Notes: generated from the sequence alone by a model not told the origin. A DNA stretch of 64,000 bases from Pseudobutyrivibrio ruminis CF1b (GCF_000424005.1 NZ_AUJB01000008.1:496001-560000), one strand, 5' to 3'. Positions 10,362 to 22,386 are shown, numbered from the stretch's first letter. Numbers and translations: made by a program.

Positions 10362-11389
10362 TTTCTCTCGGCAATTGTATAAAGAAGGTGACGTGTGTCT
10401 TCCCATCCAAGGCATGGGTCTGTGATTGACTGGCCGTATGTCTGGTTTTCAGAGATAGGCTGGCAGCCTTCCACAAGGTAAGACTCAATCATGACACCTT
10501 TTACTAACTTCTTAATATCATCTGAGTGGTTGCGGTTGTGCATCACTTCTTTCACGATGCGAATCTGCTCCTTAAACTGCTTGTTTGAGTTTGAGTGATT
10601 TGCATCGATGATACATGCTGGATTCACCAAATCCATTTCCTCATACATATTGTGAAGACGAATAAGGTCCTCGTAGTGGTAGTTCTGAGTGCTGTTGCCG
10701 TGCTTTGAAACAGCTCCACGTAAAATAGTGTGGGCAAGAGGATTTCCTGTAGTGGTAACCTCGTAGCCTGAGAATGTAAAGTGATGTGGATGCTGTGCTG
10801 CATACACTGAATTAAGCATTACTGAGAAATCACCTGATGTAGGGTTCTTCATACCAGAAGCTACATCAAAACCTGAAACAGTGAGACGGTGATGCTGATC
10901 CTCTACTGAACGGGCACCGATGGCAACGTAAGAGAGAAGATCATCAACATATCCCCAATTTTCAGGGTAAAGCATCTCGTCAGCGGCAGTAAGCTCAGAT
11001 TCTGTCATTGCACGGATGTGCATTTTTCTCATGGCAATAAGGCCGGCGAGCATATCTGGAGCTTCATTTGGATCAGGCTGGGATGCGATACCCTTGTAGC
11101 CGCTGCCAGTAGTACGAGGCTTGTTTGTATAAATACGAGGAACAACTAAAACTTTGTCTTTGATATCCTCAGCAACTCGTGAAAGCTTGCTGATGTACTC
11201 GCAAACAGCGTCTTCATTATCAGCTGAGCAAGGTCCGATGATACATAAAAATCTGTCGTCTTTTCCAGTGATAATATCAGCTACTTCCTTGTCGCGCTGA
11301 AGCTTCAGCTGTTGAACCTTCTCAGGTACAGGAAGCATTTCTTTGATTTCTTCTGGTGTGGGCATTTTCTTTAGGTAATTAAAACTCAT
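10358..11389 (-). CDS. aroF: 3-deoxy-7-phosphoheptulonate (DAHP) synthase, class I
   Basis: A 343-residue class I DAHP synthase (AroF/AroG/AroH type). Typical segments are 'CIIGPCSADNEDAVCEYI', 'VPRIYTNKPRTTGSGYKG', 'SVEDQHHRLTVSG', 'GNSTQNYHYEDL', 'IIDANHSNSNKQF' and 'GQSITDPCLGWEDT'. It joins phosphoenolpyruvate and erythrose 4-phosphate in the first step of aromatic amino-acid synthesis. It follows aroE on the same strand with a 15-base gap, so the two form an operon. Which of the aroF/aroG/aroH feedback classes it belongs to cannot be decided here. Confidence 0.93.
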   Translation of the reverse strand: MSFNYLKKMPTPEEIKEMLPVPEKVQQLKLQRDKEVADIITGKDDRFLCIIGPCSADNEDAVCEYISKLSRVAEDIKDKVLVVPRIYTNKPRTTGSGYKGIASQPDPNEAPDMLAGLIAMRKMHIRAMTESELTAADEMLYPENWGYVDDLLSYVAIGARSVEDQHHRLTVSGFDVASGMKNPTSGDFSVMLNSVYAAQHPHHFTFSGYEVTTTGNPLAHTILRGAVSKHGNSTQNYHYEDLIRLHNMYEEMDLVNPACIIDANHSNSNKQFKEQIRIVKEVMHNRNHSDDIKKLVKGVMIESYLVEGCQPISENQTYGQSITDPCLGWEDTRHLLYTIAERN

Positions 11390-11404
11390 TATTATTCCTC
11401 GTTT

Positions 11405-12259
11405 CTATATAAAATATTTTTGTTTAACTATTTCAACAGGCATGTCCTGCTCGGTCCAGAGCTTGAAGGCTGCGGCACCCTGATAGAGCAGCATGAATTT
11501 GCCGTTCATTGTTTTACATCCTACAGAATCAGCGTCCTTGAGAAGACGTGTCATTTCAGGATGATAGATGGTGTCGCATACTGTAAGGTTTGGATGAAGG
11601 AACTCTTTTGGAACAAGAGAAGTATCATCATCGCCCATGCCTACATTAGTACCATTTATAAGGATGTCACTTTCCTGAAGGGAAAATTCCATAATATCTC
11701 TGTCGGCAATGTCATAAACAAATACATCGCACTCTGTAGCCTTGGAAATCTTGTCGGCGTAATCGACAACTTTATCAAAAGTAGCATTTTTGCGTTTAAA
11801 AATATTTATTTTTGAAACGCCTTCAGTGGCTGCCTGAGTGATGATAGAAGTGGCAACACCGCCTGCTCCAAGCATGGAAATGGTAGAGCCTATGTATTGA
11901 ATTCCACATTCTGTCATGGACTGAAGGAAGCCGATTCCATCGGTGGTATAACCGTAGAGTTTCCCATCTCTGTTTACAACTGTATTTACGGAATGAGCAA
12001 GAGATGCAACTTCATCAATCTCATCAAGGAGAGGAATGATGGAAGTCTTGAAAGGCATAGTAAGGTTAAAACCGCCGCAATTCATGGCTTTCAGGCCATC
12101 CACAACCTTGGCTAAATCATTAGGCTCAAGGTTAAATGCCATGTAAGAATTATCAAGTCCAAGGGTATCAAAAGCCAGATTATGCATGGCTGGTGAGATA
12201 CTATGTGCAACAGGGTTTCCAAGTAAACAATATAATCTAGTGGAACCAATTGGATTCAT
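11405..12259 (-). CDS. aroE: Shikimate dehydrogenase
   Basis: A 284-residue AroE that reduces 3-dehydroshikimate to shikimate with NADPH. It shows the substrate site 'LLGNPVAHSISPAMHN' at residues 12-27, 'NLTMPFKTSIIPLLDE' with the catalytic Lys, the glycine-rich nucleotide motif 'SMLGAGGVATSI', and the late 'MLLYQGAAAFKLW' segment. A GTAGGAGGAT site sits just upstream of the start. It leads the aroE-aroF operon and has a plausible promoter divergent from the tRNA-Arg gene. Confidence 0.95.
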   Translation of the reverse strand: MNPIGSTRLYCLLGNPVAHSISPAMHNLAFDTLGLDNSYMAFNLEPNDLAKVVDGLKAMNCGGFNLTMPFKTSIIPLLDEIDEVASLAHSVNTVVNRDGKLYGYTTDGIGFLQSMTECGIQYIGSTISMLGAGGVATSIITQAATEGVSKINIFKRKNATFDKVVDYADKISKATECDVFVYDIADRDIMEFSLQESDILINGTNVGMGDDDTSLVPKEFLHPNLTVCDTIYHPEMTRLLKDADSVGCKTMNGKFMLLYQGAAAFKLWTEQDMPVEIVKQKYFI

Positions 12260-12291
12260 ACCTGCTTATCCTCCTACAAAAAATTATTATG

Positions 12292-12320
12292 ATTTTAAAT
12301 TATTATGATACTTTAATCAA
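12292..12320 (-). promoter_or_regulatory. Promoter of aroE-aroF
   Basis: Read on the minus strand: TTGATT (12320-12315), 17 bases, TAAAAT (12297-12292), about 33 bases before the aroE start. No T-box or other riboswitch is visible in the short leader. Confidence 0.65.
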
Positions 12321-12354
12321 CTAAAGTCCACCCAAAAAATAAAGGTTTTCTGAT

Positions 12355-12383
12355 TTGATGTGAGTAGTAAGTTGTGATACAAT
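12355..12383 (+). promoter_or_regulatory. Promoter of tRNA-Arg
   Basis: TTGATG (12355-12360), 17 bases, TACAAT (12378-12383), with TG one base before the -10. The expected start is about 12 bases before the tRNA. Confidence 0.75.
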
Positions 12384-12401
12384 AAACCGGCAAGTAAATT
12401 A

Positions 12402-12475
12402 GTAGGCGTAGCGTAGTTGGATAACGCATCGGACTCCGACTCCGAAGACCGCCGGTTCGAATCCGGCCGTCTACA
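12402..12475 (+). tRNA. tRNA-Arg, anticodon CCG
   Basis: A full cloverleaf is seen: acceptor GTAGGCG/CGTCTAC, D stem GCGT/ACGC, anticodon stem TCGGA/TCCGA with loop CTCCGAC (anticodon CCG, reading CGG), a 5-base variable loop, T stem GCCGG/CCGGC with loop TTCGAAT, and discriminator A. The CCA end is not encoded. CGG is a rare Arg codon in the surrounding genes. Confidence 0.95.
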
Positions 12476-12508
12476 GTTAAAAGCCTACAATACTCACCGG
12501 AGGGGCAC

Positions 12509-13783
12509 ATGGATATTCATAAGTTAAAAGATAAGGTTAGATATATAGCAGGAATTTGCGGCGATTTCGTCGTTTTACATAAGAGATACTTTTTAGCTGG
12601 TTGCATTTTCATTTGCATGGCATGTGTTTTATTCTTAGGCACTGGAAAGTCAGCTAGCCAGGAAAAATCAGTTGAAGGCGTTTACAAGAATTACAAAGAA
12701 AATAAGAACGAAGAGCTGAATAAATTAATAAATGATTATTACAAGGCATACGCTTCAGGAGATACTGATGCTCTTAAGAAGGTTGCCGATCCTGTATCAG
12801 ATCAGGAAGTTAGCTACATTCAGTTTTACAGCCAGTATATCGAGAGCTTCAATGATGTAAAGATTTTCACAAAAGAGGGTCTTTCAGAAGGTTCATATCT
12901 TTGCTCTGTTAGAGTAGATCTTAAATACAAGGATATTAAGACACCAGCACCTGGTCTTGATTTCTTCTATGTAGAGACAAAGGATGACAAGCTTTTCATC
13001 AACAATATTTACGGTTCATTCAATCAGACAAATAACATCTACGAGATGGATACAGAGATTTCTGATTTGATTGCTATTTTTATCCGTCAGCAGGATAAGT
13101 TAGATAAAGAGGCAGAAGTTACTGACGAATACGAAGCAGCAATCGAGAAGGACGCTGATCTTAAAACATTTATGTCGGAGACACTTCAGGCTGCTATCGT
13201 TCAGTGGAATTCTGATTATCAGGTTCAGGTAGCTGCCGCAGCTGAAGAGGCTGCAAAGGCTGAGGAAGAAGCTAAGGCAAAGGCAGAAGAGGAAGCTAAG
13301 GCTGCTGAAGAAGCTGCAAAGGCTGCAGAAGAGGAAGCTAATTCATTCACAGCCAAGACAAATGCTAAGGCTAATGTTCGTGCACAGGCTGATAAAAACA
13401 GCGACAGACTTGGTTCTGTACAGAAGGGCACTGAAATCACTGTTTACGGTGAAGAGGGCGACTTTTACAAGTTTGATTACAATGGCACAAAGGCATATAT
13501 CACTAAGGATGCTGTAACAGTTTCTAATGGAGATGCCGCTGAGGAGACTCAGGAGGAAGAGGAAGAGACACCAGCAGCTACACAGAGCTTCAACAAGGGT
13601 GATAAGATTACAATCAAGTCCACAACAAACATCCGCTCAAAGATGGACACTTCTTCATCTAAGGTAGATGTAGCATACAAGGGTGACACAGTAGAGGTTA
13701 TCATGAGCTATGCAGAGGGATGGACAAAGGTTAAATTTAAGAAAAAGGAAGGCTTCATTCGTACAGATCTTTTATCTAAGTAA
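12509..13783 (+). CDS. Membrane-anchored protein with two SH3-like domains
   Basis: A 424-residue protein of unknown exact role. One membrane helix lies at about residues 29-49 (FLAGCIFICMACVLFLG), so the rest is probably outside the cell. Residues 55-235 form an NTF2-like or unknown domain. A long Ala/Glu/Lys coiled stretch follows at about 240-285, then two bacterial SH3-like repeats at about 290-345 (KANVRAQADKNSDRLGSVQKG) and 365-424 (TTNIRSKMDTSSSKVDVAYKG). SH3b domains usually bind cell wall. The gene starts 33 bases after the tRNA and is probably read from the same promoter. Confidence 0.75.
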   Translation: MDIHKLKDKVRYIAGICGDFVVLHKRYFLAGCIFICMACVLFLGTGKSASQEKSVEGVYKNYKENKNEELNKLINDYYKAYASGDTDALKKVADPVSDQEVSYIQFYSQYIESFNDVKIFTKEGLSEGSYLCSVRVDLKYKDIKTPAPGLDFFYVETKDDKLFINNIYGSFNQTNNIYEMDTEISDLIAIFIRQQDKLDKEAEVTDEYEAAIEKDADLKTFMSETLQAAIVQWNSDYQVQVAAAAEEAAKAEEEAKAKAEEEAKAAEEAAKAAEEEANSFTAKTNAKANVRAQADKNSDRLGSVQKGTEITVYGEEGDFYKFDYNGTKAYITKDAVTVSNGDAAEETQEEEEETPAATQSFNKGDKITIKSTTNIRSKMDTSSSKVDVAYKGDTVEVIMSYAEGWTKVKFKKKEGFIRTDLLSK

Positions 13784-13811
13784 GTCTTTCTGCTAATAAA
13801 CTAAGATATTT

Positions 13812-13837
13812 ATGGAGACCATGAATTTGGTCTCCAT
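13812..13837 (+). terminator. Hairpin after the SH3 protein gene
   Basis: ATGGAGACCA (13812-13821) and TGGTCTCCAT (13828-13837) form a perfect 10-bp stem with a 6-base loop. There is no T run after it, so it may be a weak terminator or an mRNA-stabilising hairpin. Confidence 0.5.
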
Positions 13838-13861
13838 TCTGATATATGGATGGAGGCTTTA

Positions 13862-16587
<2,726 letters not shown>

Positions 16588-16639
16588 AAGTTTGTTGCTT
16601 ATTCCATAAATGTACACATTTTAGGTGTAAAATCATGAT

Positions 16640-18349
16640 ATGGATGATATTCGCAATCTTCAACAGAAAAAGATTTTGATACTGCCTATGCTGACAGCTT
16701 TTGTTACAATTTTTCTGTTAGCAATAAGTGGTAGCATGCTCACAACGTCTTCTGAATCTGATATCAGCCCTTTGGAGAAGGGGTGGTCTATTAGTCGTGA
16801 CAATTCAGTGATGAAAAACGTTGTGCTGTCAGAATATCATATAGGCCGCTCAAAAAGAGGTGATGTCATTACCATTTCAAATAAGATAAAAGTTGGCTCA
16901 GATTGCAATACTCTTATGTTTAAAAGCGAGCTATCGGCTATAGAGGTGCTGATAGATAATGAGCTGATGTATTCTTTTGGGCAAGATTTTTTTGAAAAGA
17001 GGATGTTTATACCTAAGCTTTTTAATTTTGTAACGCTTAATTTAAGCCCAGGTGTTCATGACGTTACAATCAAATATACTATTGGGGATGATTTTGCCAT
17101 TAGACAATTATCCCCAGTTTTTTACGGTCAAAAACGTGACTTGATTCGAGCTTTTTTCAGCTTTAATAGAACTACCATTTTCATTGGTGGATTTTTAATT
17201 ATATATTCATGTCTTTTATTTTCACTTTGGATTTATCTTTTACTCACTCACAAAAGTGCATTACAAGTTTATATTAGTGCGGATTTTGCTATGCTATTAG
17301 GATGCTATATATATTCTAGTAATGATATTTTATGTATATTGGGCGGACTTCATCAGGAGTTCTTTTCTATGATGGAGTACATTTCGTTTTATCTGTTTCC
17401 ACTTGCTTTTTCAATGCTTTTTTATTCTTTGCATTCCGATGTTGAGGAAAAAAAGCAGAAAATTATTATTGTCTTAAATATCGTATTTCCGATTATTATT
17501 TTGTTACTGCATTTTTCTGGAGTGGTACACTTATACTTTTTCAAGGATTTTGTGGGAACGGTTGATGTTGTGGAAATTCTAATTCTGTTACCTATTCTCA
17601 TTAAATGCTTAAAAAAACAAAGTGACAGTCAGGAAGATGTAGATTATATCGTTGGTGTTGATGCAGAAATTTATCTTATGATAGGGTTCACGATATTGGT
17701 GGCTTCAGCTCTTATAGAAATTTTTTTAAGTGTAATTTGGGGGACGAATGAAGATTTTACTCATGTTACTCTGTTTACCTCTATAAACTTATTTGAGATT
17801 GGAATGCTTTTCTTCATGGTGTGCCATTTTATTTATTATTTCATTAACAGTATTAACCATATGAGTGCTCAGAGAATGAAAGCTCAGTTGGAAGGCTTGG
17901 CATATACAGATGCATTAACTGGATTGATGAATAGAGCGGCATGCAGTCAGGAATTTGCAAATTTGCAGGGAGATTATGCTATCGTCAGCCTTGACCTGGA
18001 TAATTTAAAATCTGTTAATGATACCTTTGGCCACGCAGTAGGTGATGATATGATTAAAGCTTTTGCAAAGGCTTTTGATAATTCTTTTAGTGATGCTGAG
18101 CTTAGGGCGCGCACTGGTGGTGATGAATTTATAGCTCTTTTTAAGAACAAAAAAGCTGATGCTATAGAAATGTGTATAAAGAAGTTTATGGATGAAATGA
18201 ATCACTTTAATGAGGGAGATAGCAAATTTAAGTTGTCTGCATCTGTCGGATATGCTTTTAGTAATGAGGTGGAGAGCAGGAAATATGCTGATGTTTTCTA
18301 TCTGGCTGATCAGCGTATGTACAGAATGAAGGAGGCGCATCATGGTTAA
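16640..18349 (+). CDS. Membrane diguanylate cyclase (GGDEF), first of a pair
   Basis: A 569-residue protein. An N-terminal membrane helix and an extracellular domain (about residues 40-170, 7TMR-DISM-like) are followed by about seven membrane helices (about 175-415) and a C-terminal GGDEF domain (about 420-565). The active motif RTGGDEF is intact, as is 'DALTGLMNRAAC'. The inhibitory RxxD site five residues before GGDEF is absent (SDAE there). It probably makes cyclic di-GMP in response to a signal outside the cell. Its stop overlaps the start of a second gene of the same design by eight bases. Confidence 0.88.
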   Translation: MDDIRNLQQKKILILPMLTAFVTIFLLAISGSMLTTSSESDISPLEKGWSISRDNSVMKNVVLSEYHIGRSKRGDVITISNKIKVGSDCNTLMFKSELSAIEVLIDNELMYSFGQDFFEKRMFIPKLFNFVTLNLSPGVHDVTIKYTIGDDFAIRQLSPVFYGQKRDLIRAFFSFNRTTIFIGGFLIIYSCLLFSLWIYLLLTHKSALQVYISADFAMLLGCYIYSSNDILCILGGLHQEFFSMMEYISFYLFPLAFSMLFYSLHSDVEEKKQKIIIVLNIVFPIIILLLHFSGVVHLYFFKDFVGTVDVVEILILLPILIKCLKKQSDSQEDVDYIVGVDAEIYLMIGFTILVASALIEIFLSVIWGTNEDFTHVTLFTSINLFEIGMLFFMVCHFIYYFINSINHMSAQRMKAQLEGLAYTDALTGLMNRAACSQEFANLQGDYAIVSLDLDNLKSVNDTFGHAVGDDMIKAFAKAFDNSFSDAELRARTGGDEFIALFKNKKADAIEMCIKKFMDEMNHFNEGDSKFKLSASVGYAFSNEVESRKYADVFYLADQRMYRMKEAHHG

Positions 18350-20021
18350 AACGGTATTTAATCTTGCGATATCCTTCATTGCATTTATCGTGCTTTTAAT
18401 TATAGGCCATTTCTTTTTGCAGGCAGATAGTAAATACAATGTGGAAGAGCTTAATGAAGGATGGGATGTATATTATAATGATTCAAAATTTGAGGATGTT
18501 CAGATTTCGCAACTAAGGAATATTATTGGAAATGGTACATTTAAAGGGGATACTATTGTTTTAATAAAAAGAGATGTCGATTTAAGCAAGTATGTGGATG
18601 CTACTTTATTTTTTGAGTCTAACTATAGTGCATGGATGCTGTTTGTAGACTCAAGAATGGTGCAAAGTAACCAGGTGGAGGCATATAAGGCTGGTAAATT
18701 TATTGGTTGTGAGAATAATTTTGCTATTTTGCCAAAGCTGTATATGCCTGTAACCATAAAGCTTTCTTTACTAATCGCGGAGGATAATGCCTATGGGTAT
18801 TTCGAACCACCGGTATTGGGTGGCTATTTAGATGTACTTCAGTATACCATTCTTAATCATGTATTTATTTTTATTTCCTCTGCATTTTTGATTATATTTG
18901 GTGTGATATTTTTTGCGATAGGAGTAGGCTTTCGAAGCGATATACCAGAAATCAATATGCAGATTTATTCATCACTGTTGTTTATTGTTCTTGGAATTTG
19001 GTTTTTGACCCAGTTTAAGCTGTTGGATTTATTTATAGAAACTTATGGGCATCAGACAGAGATAGAGTACATATCACTTTATATGGTAGTGCCATTTATG
19101 TACATGACAATGGGGTGTATGAGAAATTATCTTGAACGAAAGATATTCTTGGCTTTTGCAATCAGTGGAACTATTGTTCCTATATTACTTATAGTACTGC
19201 ACTTTATGGGCAAGGTGCATATCAACAAGCTTCTATTTATATATCAGCTTGATGCTATGGTACTAATAGTTTTTATGTTTGTAATGATATTACTAAAGGA
19301 TGCAAGGCAACATTTAGTTTCGCGGGCTCAGTTTTTGCAGCTTACAGGACAAGCTCTTTTGGCGGCATCATTTATTTTTAATTTGTTTTTTTACTATCTG
19401 GAAGTGATGGGAGTTTCAAAGCAGATTATGCTTTCAAAAAAAGCTGTTCCTTTAGGTGCGATGTGCATGGTTTTTGTGACCTTGTTGAATTACTATATTT
19501 TTATTTCAGATACATTTTCACGTCACAGGGAATATCAGTCTCTGAAACATCTTGCATATGCGGATGAGCTTACAGGGTTACCAAATAGAGCGAAATACGA
19601 TAATTTCATGGAAAATCTTAATCAGCTGGAGGATGATTATTGTATTATAAGTATTGATTTGAATGGACTAAAAGCTGTAAACGACAATCAGGGACATCTT
19701 ATGGGGGATAAATATCTTATTCAATTTGGAAAAGTATTGAATCACATATTTGGCAGAGAAGGGTTTGTTGCAAGAATAGGTGGAGATGAGTTTGTAGCCA
19801 TACTTACTGGCGAAAAAATAAAAATTGTGGATCGGTTGATTAAGAATTTGAATACGGCATTAAAGCAGCTGAACAGCGCAGATTCCTCGATTCCTCGAAG
19901 CACAGCAGTAGGATATGCTTTTAGCTATGAGCTTCCGGGGGAGGATTCTAATTCTATTTATCTTTTGGCGGATGAGCGTATGTACAAGAATAAACAATTA
20001 ACTCATGGCGGAAGGAGATAG
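18342..20021 (+). CDS. Membrane diguanylate cyclase (GGDEF), second of a pair
   Basis: 559 residues with the same layout as the gene before it: N-terminal helix, extracellular domain, about seven membrane helices and a GGDEF domain with intact RIGGDEF near residue 485. The inhibitory RxxD site is absent (GREG). The two proteins share the plan but are well diverged, so this is an old tandem duplication. They overlap by eight bases and are surely co-expressed. They could act as a heterodimer, since GGDEF domains work as dimers; that is inference. Confidence 0.87.
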   Translation: MVKTVFNLAISFIAFIVLLIIGHFFLQADSKYNVEELNEGWDVYYNDSKFEDVQISQLRNIIGNGTFKGDTIVLIKRDVDLSKYVDATLFFESNYSAWMLFVDSRMVQSNQVEAYKAGKFIGCENNFAILPKLYMPVTIKLSLLIAEDNAYGYFEPPVLGGYLDVLQYTILNHVFIFISSAFLIIFGVIFFAIGVGFRSDIPEINMQIYSSLLFIVLGIWFLTQFKLLDLFIETYGHQTEIEYISLYMVVPFMYMTMGCMRNYLERKIFLAFAISGTIVPILLIVLHFMGKVHINKLLFIYQLDAMVLIVFMFVMILLKDARQHLVSRAQFLQLTGQALLAASFIFNLFFYYLEVMGVSKQIMLSKKAVPLGAMCMVFVTLLNYYIFISDTFSRHREYQSLKHLAYADELTGLPNRAKYDNFMENLNQLEDDYCIISIDLNGLKAVNDNQGHLMGDKYLIQFGKVLNHIFGREGFVARIGGDEFVAILTGEKIKIVDRLIKNLNTALKQLNSADSSIPRSTAVGYAFSYELPGEDSNSIYLLADERMYKNKQLTHGGRR

Positions 20022-20078
20022 GTTGTGTTATCATTAGTAAAGTTATTTATTTTACTAGATGATAAGGAGAGGGTAAGT

Positions 20079-21002
20079 ATGCCAATTAGAACACAAAACG
20101 ATTTACCTGCTAAGGCAATACTTGAGCAAGAGAATATATTTGTTATGGACGAGAATAGGTCCACTCATCAGGATATCAGACCTATCTCGATTGGGATTTT
20201 AAATCTAATGCCTTTGAAGGAGGCTACAGAGCTTCAGCTTTTGCGCTCCCTTTCCAATACACCACTTCAGGTGGATGTGACTTTCCTCACTGTCGGAAGC
20301 CACGAGAGCAAGCACACAAGTAAGACTCATCTTGATACTTTCTATGAGCGCATTGAGGATGTATATGACAGATATTTCGATGGTTTGATTATTACTGGTG
20401 CACCAGTGGAGCAGATGCCTTTTGAAGAGGTAGATTATTGGGAGGAGCTCACTCATGTGTTTGAGTGGACAAAGACTCATGTAACATCTACACTTCATCT
20501 TTGCTGGGGATGCCAGGCAGGATTATATTACCGCTATGGCATTAATAAATATGATTTAGATGAGAAGAAATTTGGTATATTCCCACACAGAGTTCAGAAC
20601 AGAAAGATTCCACTTGTTCGTGGATTTGATGATGTTTTCTATGCGCCACACAGCCGTCACACAGGCGTACGCACAGAAGATATAGAGGCTTGTAAGGATC
20701 TTGTAGTTTGTGCTAAAGGAGAGGAAGCAGGAGTGTTCCTTTGCATGTCTAAGGATGGCAGCAATATTTTTGTGATGGGACACCCAGAGTATGATCGATT
20801 CACTCTCGATAACGAGTACAAGCGCGATAAGAACAAGGGATTGAAAATTGAACTCCCTGTTAACTATTATCCAGACGATGATCCAGAGCAGAAGCCGCTG
20901 CTTCAGTGGCGAAGCCATGGAAATATCATGTATTCTAACTGGTTGAATTATTACGTATATCAGAACACCCCTTATGAGTGGAATAAGATTAGCGAAAAAT
21001 AG
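20079..21002 (+). CDS. metA: Homoserine O-acyltransferase MetA, probably acetyl-transferring
   Basis: About 307 residues from the ATG at 20079, preceded by AAGGAGAGG; an in-frame TTG/GTG start upstream is less likely. The family signs are 'RPISIGILNLMPLKEATE', 'TGAPVEQMPFEEVDYWEEL', 'TLHLCWGCQAGLYY' with the catalytic Cys, and 'VMGHPEYDRFTLDNEY' with the catalytic His and Glu. The GAPVE motif carries the Glu that in Bacillus cereus MetA selects acetyl-CoA over succinyl-CoA. It activates homoserine for methionine synthesis. No SAM riboswitch is visible in front. A conjugative element begins behind it. Confidence 0.92.
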   Translation: MPIRTQNDLPAKAILEQENIFVMDENRSTHQDIRPISIGILNLMPLKEATELQLLRSLSNTPLQVDVTFLTVGSHESKHTSKTHLDTFYERIEDVYDRYFDGLIITGAPVEQMPFEEVDYWEELTHVFEWTKTHVTSTLHLCWGCQAGLYYRYGINKYDLDEKKFGIFPHRVQNRKIPLVRGFDDVFYAPHSRHTGVRTEDIEACKDLVVCAKGEEAGVFLCMSKDGSNIFVMGHPEYDRFTLDNEYKRDKNKGLKIELPVNYYPDDDPEQKPLLQWRSHGNIMYSNWLNYYVYQNTPYEWNKISEK

Positions 21003-21009
21003 CGGATTT

Positions 21010-21168
21010 ATAAGGATTTTTGCTATTTATGTAAACTGTTATATCTTATCGTAACGTATCGTAAGTTGTCATAACTTGTGGTGTCAAAATGGCGTAAAAT
21101 AAGGATTTTTGAAAAGGGTGTCATGAGAAAATGGTGTCAAAATGGTGTCAATTTTTTTGACACCATTT
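21010..21168. repeat. Repeat cluster at the left end of the conjugative element, candidate attachment site
   Basis: The 280-base gap after metA holds a 13-bp direct repeat ATAAGGATTTTTG at 21010-21022 and 21099-21111. It also holds four copies of a GGTGTCA motif (21080, 21117, 21133, 21144), and an inverted copy TGACACCAT at 21158-21166 that forms a hairpin with the last direct copy. 'ATCGTAACGTATCGTAA' lies between. This is where chromosomal genes stop and element genes start, so it probably contains attL and recombinase arm sites. The hairpin might also end metA transcription. Confidence 0.5.
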
Positions 21169-21282
21169 GCCTTCCAAACTGAATATTTTTGTTACATAGA
21201 GTAGGTATTCTTTATTGAATAACTGCTCTTTTTTTGTCTCACTTATAGACAAAAATGAAATATTCATAAGGAGGTTAGTTGT

Positions 21283-22353
21283 ATGGACTACGAACAGTTC
21301 AAAGAGCAGTTCAAAGAAGACCTTAAGAGTAATCTTGAGGCAAAAGGGCATGATATCGCCAGTGTAGATATCGCACCTTCACAGAAGCTTAATCAGGATG
21401 GTTATGATGCAATTTCTGTTAAGCTTGAGAATTCCATGATGGGACCTAGTGGTAATTTCTCAAATCTGTTTGCAGCATATGAGAAAACAGATGATTACGA
21501 CCTGGTTCTGAACCACGCGACAAGGATGATGGATGACGCTATTTCTAACATGCCAAGCTACGATGCAAATCAGCTTACAGATTATGATTTCATCAAGGAC
21601 AAGTTGGTACTTGAAGCAGTAAATGCTGAAAAGAATGCATCACTTCTTGAGAAGGTTCCTCACAAAGATATGGAGGATATAGCGATTGTATATCGTGTAT
21701 TGCTTGGACAGTTGGATGATGGAATAGCATCAGTCGTTGTGACAAATGAGATGCTTGATAAGATGGATATTACAAAGGAGCAGCTTCATCAGGATGCTCT
21801 TATTTCATCTCCAGAGATTAGACCAGTTGAGGTTAATACTTTATTTGGAACAATTGCAGAGCTTATTCCGGATGCAGGATTTATGATTCAAGCTGACGGG
21901 CCAGAAGATCGAATTCTCGTTGGTACAGTGGCAGATAAGCATCATGGAGCTGGTGTTATTGCTTATGAGGGCTTCTTGGATGAGCAGGCAAAAAAGATGG
22001 GAGAAGACTTCTATATTATCCCTTGTTCAATCCACGAGGTGCTTTTAGTACCTGAGTCTATGGCTCACGATATAAATGCTCTTAAGGATATGATTTCCGA
22101 TGTGAATTCATGTGAGGTTCCACCAGAAGACATCCTTTCGGATAATCTATATCACTATGATTCAAAGGAAAAGGTATTTGAGCTGGCAGAGAACTTCAAA
22201 GAGCGAATAGCTACAAAGGAGCGTGAGCCTGATAAAGAGGCTGAGAAAGAATCTGCTGTTGGTAAGCTTAAGAAGACCCAGGATAAGGTCAAGGAAGCTC
22301 CCCAAAAGGAGCATAAGCCGAAGTCTAAGGATAAAGGCGAAATGGCTATTTAG
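21283..22353 (+). CDS. DUF5688-family protein, first gene of the element
   Basis: A 356-residue soluble protein of unknown function. It resembles the DUF5688 proteins found in conjugative elements of gut clostridia: N-terminal 'FKEQFKEDLKSNLEAKG', a central 'RPVEVNTLFGTIAELIPDAG', and 'FYIIPCSIHEVLLVPES'. A Lys/Glu-rich tail follows at about 300-356. The start has TAAGGAGG nine bases upstream. It lies first in the row before the replication and partition genes. No catalytic motif was recognised. Confidence 0.7.
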   Translation: MDYEQFKEQFKEDLKSNLEAKGHDIASVDIAPSQKLNQDGYDAISVKLENSMMGPSGNFSNLFAAYEKTDDYDLVLNHATRMMDDAISNMPSYDANQLTDYDFIKDKLVLEAVNAEKNASLLEKVPHKDMEDIAIVYRVLLGQLDDGIASVVVTNEMLDKMDITKEQLHQDALISSPEIRPVEVNTLFGTIAELIPDAGFMIQADGPEDRILVGTVADKHHGAGVIAYEGFLDEQAKKMGEDFYIIPCSIHEVLLVPESMAHDINALKDMISDVNSCEVPPEDILSDNLYHYDSKEKVFELAENFKERIATKEREPDKEAEKESAVGKLKKTQDKVKEAPQKEHKPKSKDKGEMAI

Positions 22354-22386
22354 GCCAAATAAACTTAATACGAAAGGTGAGATGTA

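Noticed and set aside
12402-12475. tRNA-Arg as the attachment site of the conjugative element
   Set aside because: The element starts 8.5 kb away behind metA; normal chromosomal genes lie between, and no tRNA-derived repeat is seen at the left end.
13225-13440. Ala/Ser-rich minus-strand frame in the SH3 protein gene
   Set aside because: It is the complement of the Ala/Glu/Lys repeat in the real gene.
20022-20078. SAM riboswitch in front of metA
   Set aside because: Only 57 bases lie between the cyclase gene and the metA start and none of the conserved SAM-I core is visible.
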